Below are positions 7,894 to 15,532 of a stretch of DNA of 55,458 nucleotides, piece after piece. Both the position numbers and the translations under genes were made by a program. Location of the stretch: positions 1 through 55,458 of the forward strand of contig JAIBCJ010000005.1 in assembly GCA_019694145.1 (NCBI GenBank), read 5' to 3'. Position 1 is the first letter of the stretch, and each line of letters begins with the position of its first letter. The notes beneath the pieces were generated by a model that ran no database searches, was not told the DNA's origin, and saw only the letters and a list, made by a program, of their open reading frames with translations. This DNA is from Solirubrobacterales bacterium. GTDB lineage: Bacteria; Actinomycetota; Thermoleophilia; Solirubrobacterales; 70-9.

Positions 7894-8007
7894 CCGTGGG
7901 GCGGGTGGCCCTCCCAAAGTGGCTTCCCGATTACTGCACCGATTAGCGAGCAGGTGGGGACGAGCGCGACGGTAGCGCCATCTTTGGGAGGGCTACCCGC
8001 TCCGCGG
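7894..8007. repeat. Large inverted repeat (26-nt arms) downstream of the GNAT gene
   Basis: The arms at 7894-7919 and 7982-8007 match at 23 of 26 positions, sharing the core GCCCTCCCAAAG/CTTTGGGAGGGC, around a 62-nt loop. The element starts 9 nt after the stop of the minus-strand gene at 8017 and may end its transcript. No U-tract follows. The stretch 7765-8016 otherwise contains no gene that I can support. Confidence 0.55.
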
Positions 8008-8016
8008 CGTCTGCGG

Positions 8017-9156
8017 CTAGGCCAAGGTCTTCTCGTAGATCCTGAACTTCTTGGTCACTTCGCCGCCCATGCCTTCGAGGGCCCGGTTCATCGGCTCGTT
8101 CGTTTCGAGGATCCAGCCCGCCTCGCCCTTCATCACGCCGTTGGGATCGGTGGTCTGGATGTGTTTCACGTAGAGGGCAGCGGCGACGCCGGTGTGCTGA
8201 TAGGCCTTCTTGACCCCGAGGGCGAGGATGCGGACCGAGTCGATCTTCCTGCGACCGGTCAGGAAGTGGTACCAGCCGAACGGGAAGATCCGGCCGTTCA
8301 TCTTCGCCAGGACCTGGTTGAAGTCGGGCAGGGTGAGAGCGGCGCCGACGGTCTCCCCGTCGGCGGTTTCGGCGATCATTGCCCAGTCCTCGTCGATCAC
8401 CATCTTGAGCGTCTTGGCGTGAAACTCGACTTCCTCGCGGGTGATCGGGACGAAGCCCCAGTTGTCGCCCCAGGCCTCGTTGTAGACCTCGTGGAAGCGT
8501 CCCATCTCGTTGGCGAGGTCGGACTTGCGCATGTTGCGGATCGTGATCCCGTGCTCGTCGAGACTCTGCTGCGCGGATTCCATGATCGCCGGGTGGAACT
8601 CGAGTCCCTTGGCGAGCTTGCCCATTTCGAGATGCCACATCAGCAGGTCCATCGCCTTGCTGAAACCCGCACCCTCGACCCTTTCCTGGAAATAGGGCTG
8701 ATGGCAGTTTTCGAGCAGCGACGGCTGGATATCGAAGCCGGAAATCTGGATGCCGATCTCGTCGTTGGTGGTGAAGTCCATCGGCCCGTAGACCTTCTCC
8801 CGACCCTGGCCGGCCAGCCACTCGCAGCCCGCGTCAAGCAGGGCCGAAGCGACCTCCTGGTCGTCGATCGTCTCGAAGAAGCCGAACTGCCCGACGTTCC
8901 CGCCCTGGTATTCATCCCAGTTGCGATCGATCTGGGCGCTGACCCGCCCGACCGGCTCACCGTCGCGCTCGGCGATCCACAGCTCGACCTCGGCGTGATC
9001 GAAATACGGGTTCTTGTCACGGTTGAGGAAGTCCATCCGGTCCATGATCAGCGGCGGCACCCATTCGGGGTGGTCGCGGTGGACGAGGAAGGGGACCTTG
9101 ACGAACTTCTTCAGGTCCTTCTTGCTCTGAACCCGGCGAATCTCAAGCTTCGACAT
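8017..9156 (-). CDS. GNAT-fold acetyltransferase-like protein
   Basis: 379 residues. The N-terminal region (MSKLEIRRVQSKKDLKKFVKVPF, then WVPPL and ELWIAERDGEPVGRVSAQID) and the second half (WAMIAETADGETVGAALTLPDFN, then DSVRILALGVKKAYQHTGVAAALY) look like two GNAT-related beta-alpha units; the LALGVKKAYQHTGVAAAL segment corresponds to the acetyl-CoA-binding turn. Similar proteins are widespread and uncharacterised. The substrate is unknown. ATG 9156 is preceded at 7 nt by a TAGTTT -10, indicating a leaderless, probably single-gene transcript. A large inverted repeat lies just downstream. Confidence 0.7.
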   Translation of the reverse strand: MSKLEIRRVQSKKDLKKFVKVPFLVHRDHPEWVPPLIMDRMDFLNRDKNPYFDHAEVELWIAERDGEPVGRVSAQIDRNWDEYQGGNVGQFGFFETIDDQEVASALLDAGCEWLAGQGREKVYGPMDFTTNDEIGIQISGFDIQPSLLENCHQPYFQERVEGAGFSKAMDLLMWHLEMGKLAKGLEFHPAIMESAQQSLDEHGITIRNMRKSDLANEMGRFHEVYNEAWGDNWGFVPITREEVEFHAKTLKMVIDEDWAMIAETADGETVGAALTLPDFNQVLAKMNGRIFPFGWYHFLTGRRKIDSVRILALGVKKAYQHTGVAAALYVKHIQTTDPNGVMKGEAGWILETNEPMNRALEGMGGEVTKKFRIYEKTLA

Positions 9157-9163
9157 TGCCGGG

Positions 9164-9169
9164 AAACTA
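9164..9169 (-). promoter_or_regulatory. -10 box TAGTTT, leaderless-type
   Basis: TAGTTT on the minus strand ends 7 nt before ATG 9156; no Shine-Dalgarno is present. Confidence 0.55.
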
Positions 9170-9240
9170 GCGGACCGGACCCCGGGATCCGGTTGCGCCG
9201 CCCCTGGCGGCCGGGAGGTCGGTGCCGCCGCGCGACGGAC

Positions 9241-10017
9241 TCAGCCGGCAACCTCGGCCCGGCGCAGTCCGCGCAGAGCCCAGAGCGCCAGCAGGGCGAT
9301 CATTCCGAAGGCGATCCCGTAGGCGAGCAGAATCCCGGTCGGGTCGCCGGCCATCAGGCTGCGGGCGCCGTTGAGCAGGGCGGTCACCGGATTGACCTTC
9401 GCGACCGGCTCGATCCAGCCGGTCAGAAGTTCCTGCGGCACGTAGACCGGCGCGAGGAAGAGCGCGATGAAGACCGGCATCTGCATCAGCGGTCCGGCCT
9501 GGAGCGAACGGAAACGGAAGGCGATCCCGGCCGAGAAGAGCAGGGCGACCACGTTGGCGAGCAAGCCGAGCGAGTACATGCCGACCAGGTCGTAGCCGCT
9601 GCCGCGAACCTCCATCCCGGCCAGCAGGGAGACGCCGGTGATGATCACCCAGACCACGATCAGTCTCAGGGCGGCGCCGATCGCGTATCCGAGCAGGATC
9701 GAGGAGCGCCGCGATGTGGCCAGCATCATCCGTCTGCCCATCCCCTGCTCGAAGTCACCGGCGATCGAGAAACCGACGAAGACCCCGGCCAGGGCCGAAG
9801 CCTGGATCAGGATGAAGCAGAACTGGAAGGCGGTGAAGTCGTAATAGTCGAATTTCGGCGTGTCGCCGACCGCGGAGAGTCCGCCCGCAAAGGCTGCCAG
9901 GAAGAACAGCGGGAAGATCAGCCCGGGCACGAACACGGCCGGCTTGGTGTAGAGGTTGTGCAGGTAGCGCCAGGCGACCGCCCAGCCCGCGGAGAAGTAC
10001 TTGCGATCGGGGATCAC
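9241..10017 (-). CDS. ABC-2 type permease (DrrB-like), second subunit
   Basis: 258 residues with about six membrane helices, ABC-2 membrane fold (VFVPGLIFPLFFLAAFAGGLS at the start; NPVTALLNGARSLMAGDP near the end, the typical ABC-2 C-terminal signature). Start is GTG 10017, overlapping the TGA stop of the first permease as GTGA. The pair of permeases probably forms a heterodimer with the DrrA-type ATPase and exports a hydrophobic drug or lipid. Longer open frames on this strand running upstream are out-of-frame shadows of the first permease. Confidence 0.9.
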   Translation of the reverse strand: MIPDRKYFSAGWAVAWRYLHNLYTKPAVFVPGLIFPLFFLAAFAGGLSAVGDTPKFDYYDFTAFQFCFILIQASALAGVFVGFSIAGDFEQGMGRRMMLATSRRSSILLGYAIGAALRLIVVWVIITGVSLLAGMEVRGSGYDLVGMYSLGLLANVVALLFSAGIAFRFRSLQAGPLMQMPVFIALFLAPVYVPQELLTGWIEPVAKVNPVTALLNGARSLMAGDPTGILLAYGIAFGMIALLALWALRGLRRAEVAG

Positions 10018-10850
10018 TTGAGCATCCTCCCCTGAAGCGAGTGGGCCGCGAAGATGATCGAAACCACCGCGACCACGGTCGCCACGCCAAAGCCGAGCGC
10101 CAGGGCTTCGGTGTCCCAGCCGTAGATGAACAGGCTGCGGATCGCCTCGATCAGGTAGCTGACCGGGTTGATCGTGGCGAGGAAGCGGTACCAGTCCTGC
10201 TCGATCAGGTTGCGCGGCAGGGTCATCGAGCTGAAGAAGAGCAGCACGAACATGAGCGGGAACATGCCCTGGACCGCCTCGCCGGAGCCGGTGCGGATCG
10301 CCATGATCAGGCCGATCCCGCCGAAGCCGATCGAGATGATCGAGACCAGGGCGGCCAGCACGAAGTAGCCGGCCAGACCGGCCTCGAAATGCGCCCCGGC
10401 GGCGAGACCGACCGAGAGGTAGAGCAGCGCCTGGAACTGCCCGAGCAGGACCAGACCGGCGAGCTGGCCGGCCATGAGCGCGGTGGGCCGCATCGGGGTC
10501 AGCACCAGGCGGCTGAAGAAGCCGTTCTCGATGTCCTGGGCGAGGCTCTGGCCCGCCCCCATGGTCGAGAAGATCGCCGCCTGGATGAAGGTGAAGCCGA
10601 TCGCGAAGGTCAGGTAGGAATCGGTCGGGAAGCCCGGTATGTGGGTCGCCGCGTTGAGCCCGCCCGCGTTCACGGCGAGCAGGAAGAGGGGGAAGATCAC
10701 GCTGGGAATTACCAGGGCGGGCTGGCGGATCAGCCGCTTGACCGACCGGCTCGCCATCGCCGAGACCTGGATCGGCAGCGTCGAATGCCCGGGGCCGGGG
10801 CTGTCCGGCCCGGCCAGGCTCCCGCTCGCGGTTGCAACGGCTCCGCTCAC
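10014..10850 (-). CDS. ABC-2 type permease (DrrB-like), first subunit
   Basis: 278 residues. A ~40-residue cytoplasmic N-terminus is followed by six predicted helices; VIPSVIFPLFLLAVNAGGLN and NPVSYLIEAIRSLFIYGWD match the ABC-2 (DrrB) family. It is about 30% similar in layout to the permease downstream, suggesting ancient duplication. Start GTG 10850 overlaps the ATPase stop as GTGA, so the three genes are translationally coupled in the order ATPase, permease, permease. Confidence 0.9.
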   Translation of the reverse strand: MSGAVATASGSLAGPDSPGPGHSTLPIQVSAMASRSVKRLIRQPALVIPSVIFPLFLLAVNAGGLNAATHIPGFPTDSYLTFAIGFTFIQAAIFSTMGAGQSLAQDIENGFFSRLVLTPMRPTALMAGQLAGLVLLGQFQALLYLSVGLAAGAHFEAGLAGYFVLAALVSIISIGFGGIGLIMAIRTGSGEAVQGMFPLMFVLLFFSSMTLPRNLIEQDWYRFLATINPVSYLIEAIRSLFIYGWDTEALALGFGVATVVAVVSIIFAAHSLQGRMLK

Positions 10851-11887
10851 GAGGAACCTGCCGCTTCGACCTCGGGCAACCGCATCTCGGCGCTGTCGGC
10901 CTCGCCGGCCCCTTCCAGGTGGCGGCCGGTCTTGGCCAGGAAGACGTCATCGAGGGTCGGCTCGTTCAGGCCGAGGCTGGCCAGCTCGATTCCGGCCGAA
11001 TCGAATGACCTGACGATCGCCGCCAGCTCATTGATGCCTTCGTTGAGACGCACGCTGAGCGCATCCCGGGCGGCCGGAACCGCGGTGCCGAAGCGCAGCA
11101 GGATCTGCTCGGCCTCCCCGCGGCGTTCGGGATCGACCGGCAGCACCTCGACGCTCGGCCGGCCGATCTCGGCCTTGAGCGCGGAGGGAGTTCCTTCGGC
11201 GGCGATCTTCCCGGCGTCGATGATCCCGACCCGGTTGGCCAGCTGATCTGCCTCCTCGAGGTACTGGGTGGTCAGAAAGACCGTCACCCCGTCCTGGGTG
11301 GAAAGGCGGGTGACTTCCTCCCAGAGCGAGGCACGGCTCTGCGGGTCAAGGCCGGTGGTCGGCTCGTCGAGAAAGAGCACCCGGGGCCGGTGAACGAGGG
11401 CCAAAGCCAGGTCCAGGCGCCGCTTCATCCCTCCCGAGTAGCCGCCGACCCGGCGATCGGCCGCGCTGGAAAGCCCCACCCTTTCGATCAGCTCGTCACC
11501 GCGCCGGACCCGTTCCTCCCTGGGGAGCCCGTGCAGCGCGGTCTGGAGCTTCATGTGTTCGCGGCCGGTCAGGTTCGGGTCGAGGGCAGCTTCCTGCAGG
11601 GCGGCACCGATCAGCTTGCGCACCTCCGCCCCCTGGTTGGCCACGTCGAGCCCCGCCACGCGGGCCGACCCGGCGGTTGGCGGCAGCAGGGTGGTCAGCA
11701 TGTGGACGGTGGTTGACTTGCCCGCCCCGTTCGGGCCGAGGAAGCCGTAGATCTCCCCTGGTTCGACGGTCAGGCTGATCCCGTCAACCGCTTTCGGTCC
11801 GTTCTTGAACTGGCGAACCAGCCCTTCGACCTCGATCCCGTTCGACTGGGTATTTGGGGCACCCTGGCCCGCTTCTCGCTCCGGCAT
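10847..11887 (-). CDS. DrrA-type drug-efflux ABC ATPase
   Basis: 346 residues. Walker A GPNGAGKST at residues 51-59, signature YSGGMKRRLDLA, Walker B VLFLDEPTTGLDP, plus the C-terminal ~100-residue extension (LNEPTLDDVFLAKTGRHLEG) typical of daunorubicin-resistance DrrA proteins. It powers the two downstream DrrB-like permeases. Start chosen at ATG 11887 (MPEREAGQG); upstream in-frame codons would run through the promoter and operator region shared with the divergent MarR gene. The GTTCAAG/CTTGAAC palindrome at 11908-11922 lies 21 bp upstream, so the operon is probably repressed by that MarR protein and induced by a drug-like ligand. Confidence 0.92.
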   Translation of the reverse strand: MPEREAGQGAPNTQSNGIEVEGLVRQFKNGPKAVDGISLTVEPGEIYGFLGPNGAGKSTTVHMLTTLLPPTAGSARVAGLDVANQGAEVRKLIGAALQEAALDPNLTGREHMKLQTALHGLPREERVRRGDELIERVGLSSAADRRVGGYSGGMKRRLDLALALVHRPRVLFLDEPTTGLDPQSRASLWEEVTRLSTQDGVTVFLTTQYLEEADQLANRVGIIDAGKIAAEGTPSALKAEIGRPSVEVLPVDPERRGEAEQILLRFGTAVPAARDALSVRLNEGINELAAIVRSFDSAGIELASLGLNEPTLDDVFLAKTGRHLEGAGEADSAEMRLPEVEAAGSS

Positions 11888-11907
11888 GATCGTTATGTAT
11901 AGCAAAT

Positions 11908-11922
11908 GTTCAAGACTTGAAC
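11908..11922. promoter_or_regulatory. MarR operator between marR and the drug-efflux operon
   Basis: GTTCAAG A CTTGAAC is a perfect 7-1-7 palindrome. It overlaps the -35 box (TTGAAC, 11917-11922) of the marR promoter and lies 21 bp before the ATPase start. A wider pair CAAATG (11903-11908) and CATTTG (11930-11935) surrounds it. This is the expected layout for a MarR protein repressing itself and the divergent exporter. Confidence 0.7.
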
Positions 11923-11946
11923 TATCCGGCATTTGAATGGTATACT
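11917..11946 (+). promoter_or_regulatory. marR promoter, leaderless
   Basis: -35 TTGAAC (11917-11922), 18-bp spacer, -10 TATACT (11941-11946), then 7 nt to ATG 11954. Both boxes are close to consensus. This is one of the clearest leaderless promoters in the window. Confidence 0.75.
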
Positions 11947-11953
11947 GGTGCAA

Positions 11954-12400
11954 ATGACCGCAGGCGAGACCCTCGAAACACGACGCGAGCTCGAGGGGGA
12001 CGCGTGGGAGGCCCTCAGCCGGCTCTGGTTTTCACGCAAACCGGTCCTGATGGAACTGGCCCGCGAGCTGGATCTGTTCCCGCCCCAGATCATGGTCATC
12101 CAGAACCTCGACCGGCCCAAGCCGATGCGTGAGGTCGCCGAGTACCTCTCCTGCAACAGCTCGAACCTGACCGGGATCACCGACCGTCTGGAGGAACGCG
12201 GCCTGGTCAAGCGCACCCTCGATCCCGACGACCGCCGGGTCCGCCTGCTGGTCCTCACCGCCAAGGGCCGCAAGGTCCAGGGCCGGGTCAACGCCTTTCT
12301 TCGCCAGCCGCCACTCTCGATGGAAGCCCTCGACAACGAGGAACTCGAAACCCTGACCCGGCTGCTGGCGAAACTGGACCCTGCCGGCCTTCCCGGCTGA
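11954..12400 (+). CDS. MarR-family transcriptional regulator
   Basis: 148 residues. The winged helix-turn-helix runs from MREVAEYLSCNSSNLTGITDRLEERGLVKRTLDPDDRRVRLLVLTAKG, which contains the conserved D-x-R wing motif of MarR proteins. It diverges from the DrrA-type efflux operon and is likely its repressor. ATG 11954 is chosen because TATACT ends 7 nt upstream; TTG 11933 would lie before that promoter. The GTTCAAG/CTTGAAC operator covers its -35 box, indicating autorepression. Ligand unknown. Confidence 0.92.
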   Translation: MTAGETLETRRELEGDAWEALSRLWFSRKPVLMELARELDLFPPQIMVIQNLDRPKPMREVAEYLSCNSSNLTGITDRLEERGLVKRTLDPDDRRVRLLVLTAKGRKVQGRVNAFLRQPPLSMEALDNEELETLTRLLAKLDPAGLPG

Positions 12401-12458
12401 CCGCGGCCACTTGCTTCGCCGCCCCGGTCAATTCCGTCAACCCCGGCCCCGGTTCTGA

Positions 12459-12464
12459 GAGAAT
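12459..12464 (+). promoter_or_regulatory. -10-like GAGAAT, leaderless-type
   Basis: GAGAAT ends 6 nt before ATG 12471. The same hexamer at the same distance precedes GTG 44547, which makes it more credible than its weak consensus match would. Confidence 0.4.
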
Positions 12465-12470
12465 CCGGGC

Positions 12471-13724
12471 ATGTCCGAGACCACGACCGCACCGATCGAT
12501 CTCTTCGAGAAGATCAAGAACCACGAGCGCCGAGAGCAGCTCGAAGCCGCCAATGAAGGCGGCCTCAACCCCTACTTCCGCCTGCTCACCTCCCAGGCCG
12601 GCCCGGTGGTTGAAATGGAAGGCCGGGAAACGATCATGCTCGGTTCCAACAACTACCTCGGGCTGACCGGCGACGAACGGGTCAAGAACGCGGCCCGCGA
12701 GGCCCTCGACCAGTACGGCACCGGGGTCACCGGCTCGCGCCTCCTGAACGGCACCACGCCGATCCACGTCGAACTCGAAAAGGAACTGGCCGGCTGGATG
12801 AACACCGAGGACGCGATCGTCTTCTCGACCGGATACCAGGCCAACGTCGGCTGCCTGCAGGCGATCCTCGGCCCGGCCGACACGGTGATCTGCGACTCCG
12901 GCGACCACGCCTCGCTGCTTGACGGCATGAAGCTTTCCGGGGCCAAGCTCCGCCCCTTCCGCCACAACCAGACCGACAAGCTGGAAAAGATGCTCCAGCG
13001 GGCCCAGGGCGACGGCGGCGGCATCCTGGTCGTGGTCGACGGCGTCTACTCGATGGAAGGCGACCTGCCCGACCTGCCCCGGATCGTCGAACTATCGAAG
13101 CATTACGGCGCCCGGATCATGGTCGACGAGGCCCACGGGGTCGGCGTGCTGGGCGAGCGCGGTGCCGGCGCGACCGAACTCTTCGGTCTCGAAGACGAGG
13201 TCGACCTGCGGATGGGCACCTTCTCGAAGAGCCTCGCCTCCTGCGGCGGCTTCATCGCCGGCAACCACGACGTCATCGACTACATGCGGATCACCTCCCG
13301 CTCCTTCATCTTCAGCGCTTCCGGCGTGCCCGCCGCGGTCGGTGCCGCGCTCGAGGCGACGAAGATCTGCCGGACCGAGGGCGCGCCGCTGTTCGCCCGC
13401 CTGCTCGACAACGCCCGCTACCTGCGCCATGGTCTCGAGGACCTCGGCCTCAAGGTGGTCCAGCCGGGCAAGATGCCGGACGGCTCGGTCGCCGACACCC
13501 CGGTGGTGCCTGTCATGGTCGGCGAGGACTGGACCGCGGTCCTGCTCTGGAAGGCCCTCTTTGACGCCGGCGTCTACTGCAACGTGGCGATCCACCCGGC
13601 GGTCCCGCCCAGCGGCGCCCTGCTGCGAACCAGCCTGATGGCCACCCACGAGAAGGAGCAGCTCGACAGGGCCCTCGGGATCATCGGCGAAGTCATCAAG
13701 GACTTCCCCACCCTCACCGGTTAG
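12471..13724 (+). CDS. Alpha-oxoamine synthase (KBL/BioF/SPT family), PLP-dependent
   Basis: 417 residues. Members condense an amino acid with an acyl-CoA and release CO2: 2-amino-3-ketobutyrate CoA ligase, 8-amino-7-oxononanoate synthase or serine palmitoyltransferase. NYLGLTGDERV, YGTGVTGSRLLNGTTPIHVELE, DDSGDHASLL-like DSGDHASLLDG, VVDGVYSMEGDLPDL and DEAHGVGVLGERGAG are family blocks; the PLP lysine is Lys253 in GTFSKSLAS. The ~45-residue N-terminal extension and the FRHNQTDKLEKML segment are nearer KBL/SPT than BioF, but I cannot choose the substrate. No biotin or threonine-catabolism gene is adjacent. A strong convergent hairpin follows. Confidence 0.88.
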   Translation: MSETTTAPIDLFEKIKNHERREQLEAANEGGLNPYFRLLTSQAGPVVEMEGRETIMLGSNNYLGLTGDERVKNAAREALDQYGTGVTGSRLLNGTTPIHVELEKELAGWMNTEDAIVFSTGYQANVGCLQAILGPADTVICDSGDHASLLDGMKLSGAKLRPFRHNQTDKLEKMLQRAQGDGGGILVVVDGVYSMEGDLPDLPRIVELSKHYGARIMVDEAHGVGVLGERGAGATELFGLEDEVDLRMGTFSKSLASCGGFIAGNHDVIDYMRITSRSFIFSASGVPAAVGAALEATKICRTEGAPLFARLLDNARYLRHGLEDLGLKVVQPGKMPDGSVADTPVVPVMVGEDWTAVLLWKALFDAGVYCNVAIHPAVPPSGALLRTSLMATHEKEQLDRALGIIGEVIKDFPTLTG

Positions 13725-13780
13725 CCAGGGCGCCCCGCTCGCGTGGGGCTGCGGCCCGGAGGACCGACAGTCTTGATTGG

Positions 13781-13843
13781 ACTGATCCCGGTGTGCCGGG
13801 CGACGACGTTTCGGGTCGAGGAGTCCGGCACACCGGGATCAGT
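13781..13843. terminator. Bidirectional terminator hairpin, 19-bp perfect stem
   Basis: ACTGATCCCGGTGTGCCGG (13781-13799) and its exact complement (13825-13843) flank a 25-nt loop. It lies between convergent genes ending at 13724 and 13858. TTCTTC follows on the plus strand. It probably ends both transcripts. Confidence 0.7.
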
Positions 13844-13857
13844 TCTTCTGCTGGTTC

Positions 13858-15195
13858 CTACTGACCCCGGGCGGCCTTGATCAGGTTCGCCTTCGGCTCG
13901 ATCACCTCGACCGGCTCGAACTCCTTGCCGGCCTTGTTGACCGTGATCGGGCTGACGTCCGGATCCCCGGTGTCGGTGATCGTGAAGTCGCCCGTGATGC
14001 CATCGGTCACCTTGATGCCATAGAGCGCCCTGGCAACCCCGGCCCGGTCGTTTCCGGCCGACTCGATCGCATCGAGCAGGACCTGGGCTGCCTGACCGGC
14101 GTAGGGGGCGTAGATCTCCACCGGCTGCCCGCCGGTCTTTGATTCCAGTTGCTTCACGAACTGCTTGCCGGAATCCGACAGCAGCTCGGGGGCGCGGCCG
14201 GGAACCGTGGCGATCATGCCCGCGGAGGCCGGGCCGGCCTCGTCGATGGTCGACTGCTGGGCGAACCCGTCCGGCGCCATCAGCGCCACGCTGCCGTCAT
14301 TCGGACCGAAGACCGCGACCTTGTCCTTGATCAGCTGACCACCGTTCTGCTCGGTCAGGCCGGCGAGCAGGATGCCGTCCGGGTCGCTCTTCTTCACCTT
14401 GTTCATGAGATCGGTGTAGCTCGCTGCTTCCGGATCCCACTCGAGCTGCTCGGTGACCTTGACGCCGCCCGGACCGGAGGCGTTGATGAAGGTCTGCGCC
14501 TGTCCGTACGAGGTGTCGTCATTGGCGGCAAACAGGACCGCGACCCGCTTGATGCCATTCCCGGCCGCGTAGGTAACGAGACCGGCCCCCTGGGCGGCAT
14601 CGTTGGGAACGACCCGCGCGTAGTTGCGATCGCCGGCCGGGTAGAGGGAGTCGGGGGTGCCGTCGGTGCAGGTGTCTGCCGATTCGGTCAGGCAGATCGC
14701 CGTGTTGCCGGGCGAGACCATCGCCACCGAGCCGCCATCGGCCTGATTGAGGATCGGGATCATCGCCTGGGCGCAGCCCGAGTTGTAAGTGCCGACCACA
14801 CCGATCACGCTCTTGTCATCGCTGTAGGCGGTGGCGTTGTCCTTGCAGGTCTGCTCATCCCACAGTCCGGTGTCCGCGAGTGAGTCGTCACATGCCTGGA
14901 AGCCGATCGTCGTGTTCCCGGCCTTCCATCCCGCGGTGTCGAGCACCTGGGTGACCGCGTCATTCATCTGCTTCGAGCGATCCGCAGAATCACCCTGGAG
15001 CGGCAGATCGGAGACGATCAGGGCATCGGGTGAACCCTCGCCGCCGTAGGTCATCTCACCGCAGGTGTCGGCGCTCACGCCGGCAACGTTTCCGGAATCA
15101 TCCGATGAGTCGTCGCTACTGCCGCAGGCAACGATGACCATGGCCACGATGGCCAGGGCGCCGAGACCGAGTAGAAGCTTCACGTGCTTGGACAC
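13858..15195 (-). CDS. Branched-chain amino acid type (type I) substrate-binding lipoprotein, orphan
   Basis: 445 residues. Lipoprotein signal with lipobox MVIVACGSS followed by an acidic Ser/Asp linker. The mature domain is a Leu/Ile/Val-binding type I periplasmic fold: VIGVVGTYNSGCAQAMIPILNQ, RVVPNDAAQGAGLVTYA, KRVAVLFAANDDTSYGQAQTF, GMIATVPGR. Six or more cysteines in the first half may form disulfides. No permease or ATPase genes are adjacent, so it either serves a distant transporter or acts as a sensor. Start is GTG 15195 with GGGAGAG a few bases upstream. A 9-1-9 palindrome at 15253-15271 marks its promoter region. Confidence 0.85.
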   Translation of the reverse strand: MSKHVKLLLGLGALAIVAMVIVACGSSDDSSDDSGNVAGVSADTCGEMTYGGEGSPDALIVSDLPLQGDSADRSKQMNDAVTQVLDTAGWKAGNTTIGFQACDDSLADTGLWDEQTCKDNATAYSDDKSVIGVVGTYNSGCAQAMIPILNQADGGSVAMVSPGNTAICLTESADTCTDGTPDSLYPAGDRNYARVVPNDAAQGAGLVTYAAGNGIKRVAVLFAANDDTSYGQAQTFINASGPGGVKVTEQLEWDPEAASYTDLMNKVKKSDPDGILLAGLTEQNGGQLIKDKVAVFGPNDGSVALMAPDGFAQQSTIDEAGPASAGMIATVPGRAPELLSDSGKQFVKQLESKTGGQPVEIYAPYAGQAAQVLLDAIESAGNDRAGVARALYGIKVTDGITGDFTITDTGDPDVSPITVNKAGKEFEPVEVIEPKANLIKAARGQ

Positions 15196-15252
15196 TCTCT
15201 CTCCCGTCTGTAGGTGGCCGGGTCGGACTGGAGGCCACTTGAACCTTGCGCC

Positions 15253-15271
15253 GACCGAACAGTGTTCGGTC
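15253..15271. promoter_or_regulatory. Palindromic operator upstream of the binding-lipoprotein gene
   Basis: GACCGAACAGTGTTCGGTC, a perfect 9-1-9 inverted repeat, 57 bp upstream of GTG 15195. It resembles an actinobacterial LexA box but has 3 rather than 4 bases between CGAAC and GTTCG. The 12-mer ACAGTGTTCGGT within it recurs at 41676-41687 before another secreted-protein gene. Confidence 0.5.
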
Positions 15272-15369
15272 AGACCGTGCCTCGACCATACATTCCGGGC
15301 AGGTCCCCGACAAGGGAATTCGGCGAAAAAGAAAAACCTGCTCTTAGCGAAAGTTCGCGGCCCTGACCA

Positions 15370-15398
15370 TTGCCCGGTCCGGCCAACTTGTCTATGTT
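15370..15398 (+). promoter_or_regulatory. Promoter of the IHF gene
   Basis: -35 TTGCCC (15370-15375), 17-bp spacer, -10 TATGTT (15393-15398). Transcription would start near 15405, leaving a leader of about 128 nt. Confidence 0.6.
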
Positions 15399-15404
15399 GC
15401 CTTT

Positions 15405-15532
15405 ATCGCCTGAGTCGGACGGAAAGCCCGGCACCAGGCGGGGGAGAAGCGCCACCCGGGAAAGAGGATCCCTGGCCTGTCGCCCCATGCCATCCAGTCA
15501 ACAAGACCAATCCCCCGAAGGGAGGACCGCCC
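15405..15532 (+). promoter_or_regulatory. Long 5' leader of the IHF gene, possibly structured
   Basis: About 128 nt from the predicted start site to GTG 15533, unusual in a window where many genes appear leaderless. CGCCTG and CAGGCG can pair around GAAAGCCC, and CCAGG/CCTGG-like pieces follow, so folding is plausible. It ends in a strong Shine-Dalgarno AAGGGAGG 7 nt before the GTG. I compared it by eye with TPP, cobalamin, c-di-GMP, c-di-AMP, glycine and SAM riboswitches and could not assign it. Confidence 0.4.

Noticed and set aside
7894-8007. Insertion-sequence ends
   Set aside because: The 26-nt arms enclose only 62 nt with no transposase frame; a terminator or repeat is simpler.
7954-10035. 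693-residue plus-strand open frame
   Set aside because: It runs antisense across the GNAT and permease genes, has a His/Asp/Gly-rich composition typical of GC-rich shadow frames, and shows no domain or start signal.
15253-15271. SOS (LexA) box
   Set aside because: Half-sites match but the spacing is 3 instead of the 4 bases of actinobacterial LexA boxes, and the gene behind it is a nutrient-binding lipoprotein. Kept only as an unassigned operator.
15405-15532. c-di-AMP or c-di-GMP riboswitch in the IHF leader
   Set aside because: Short stretches such as GGACGGAAAGCCC resemble parts of known motifs, but the remaining conserved elements could not be found by eye.
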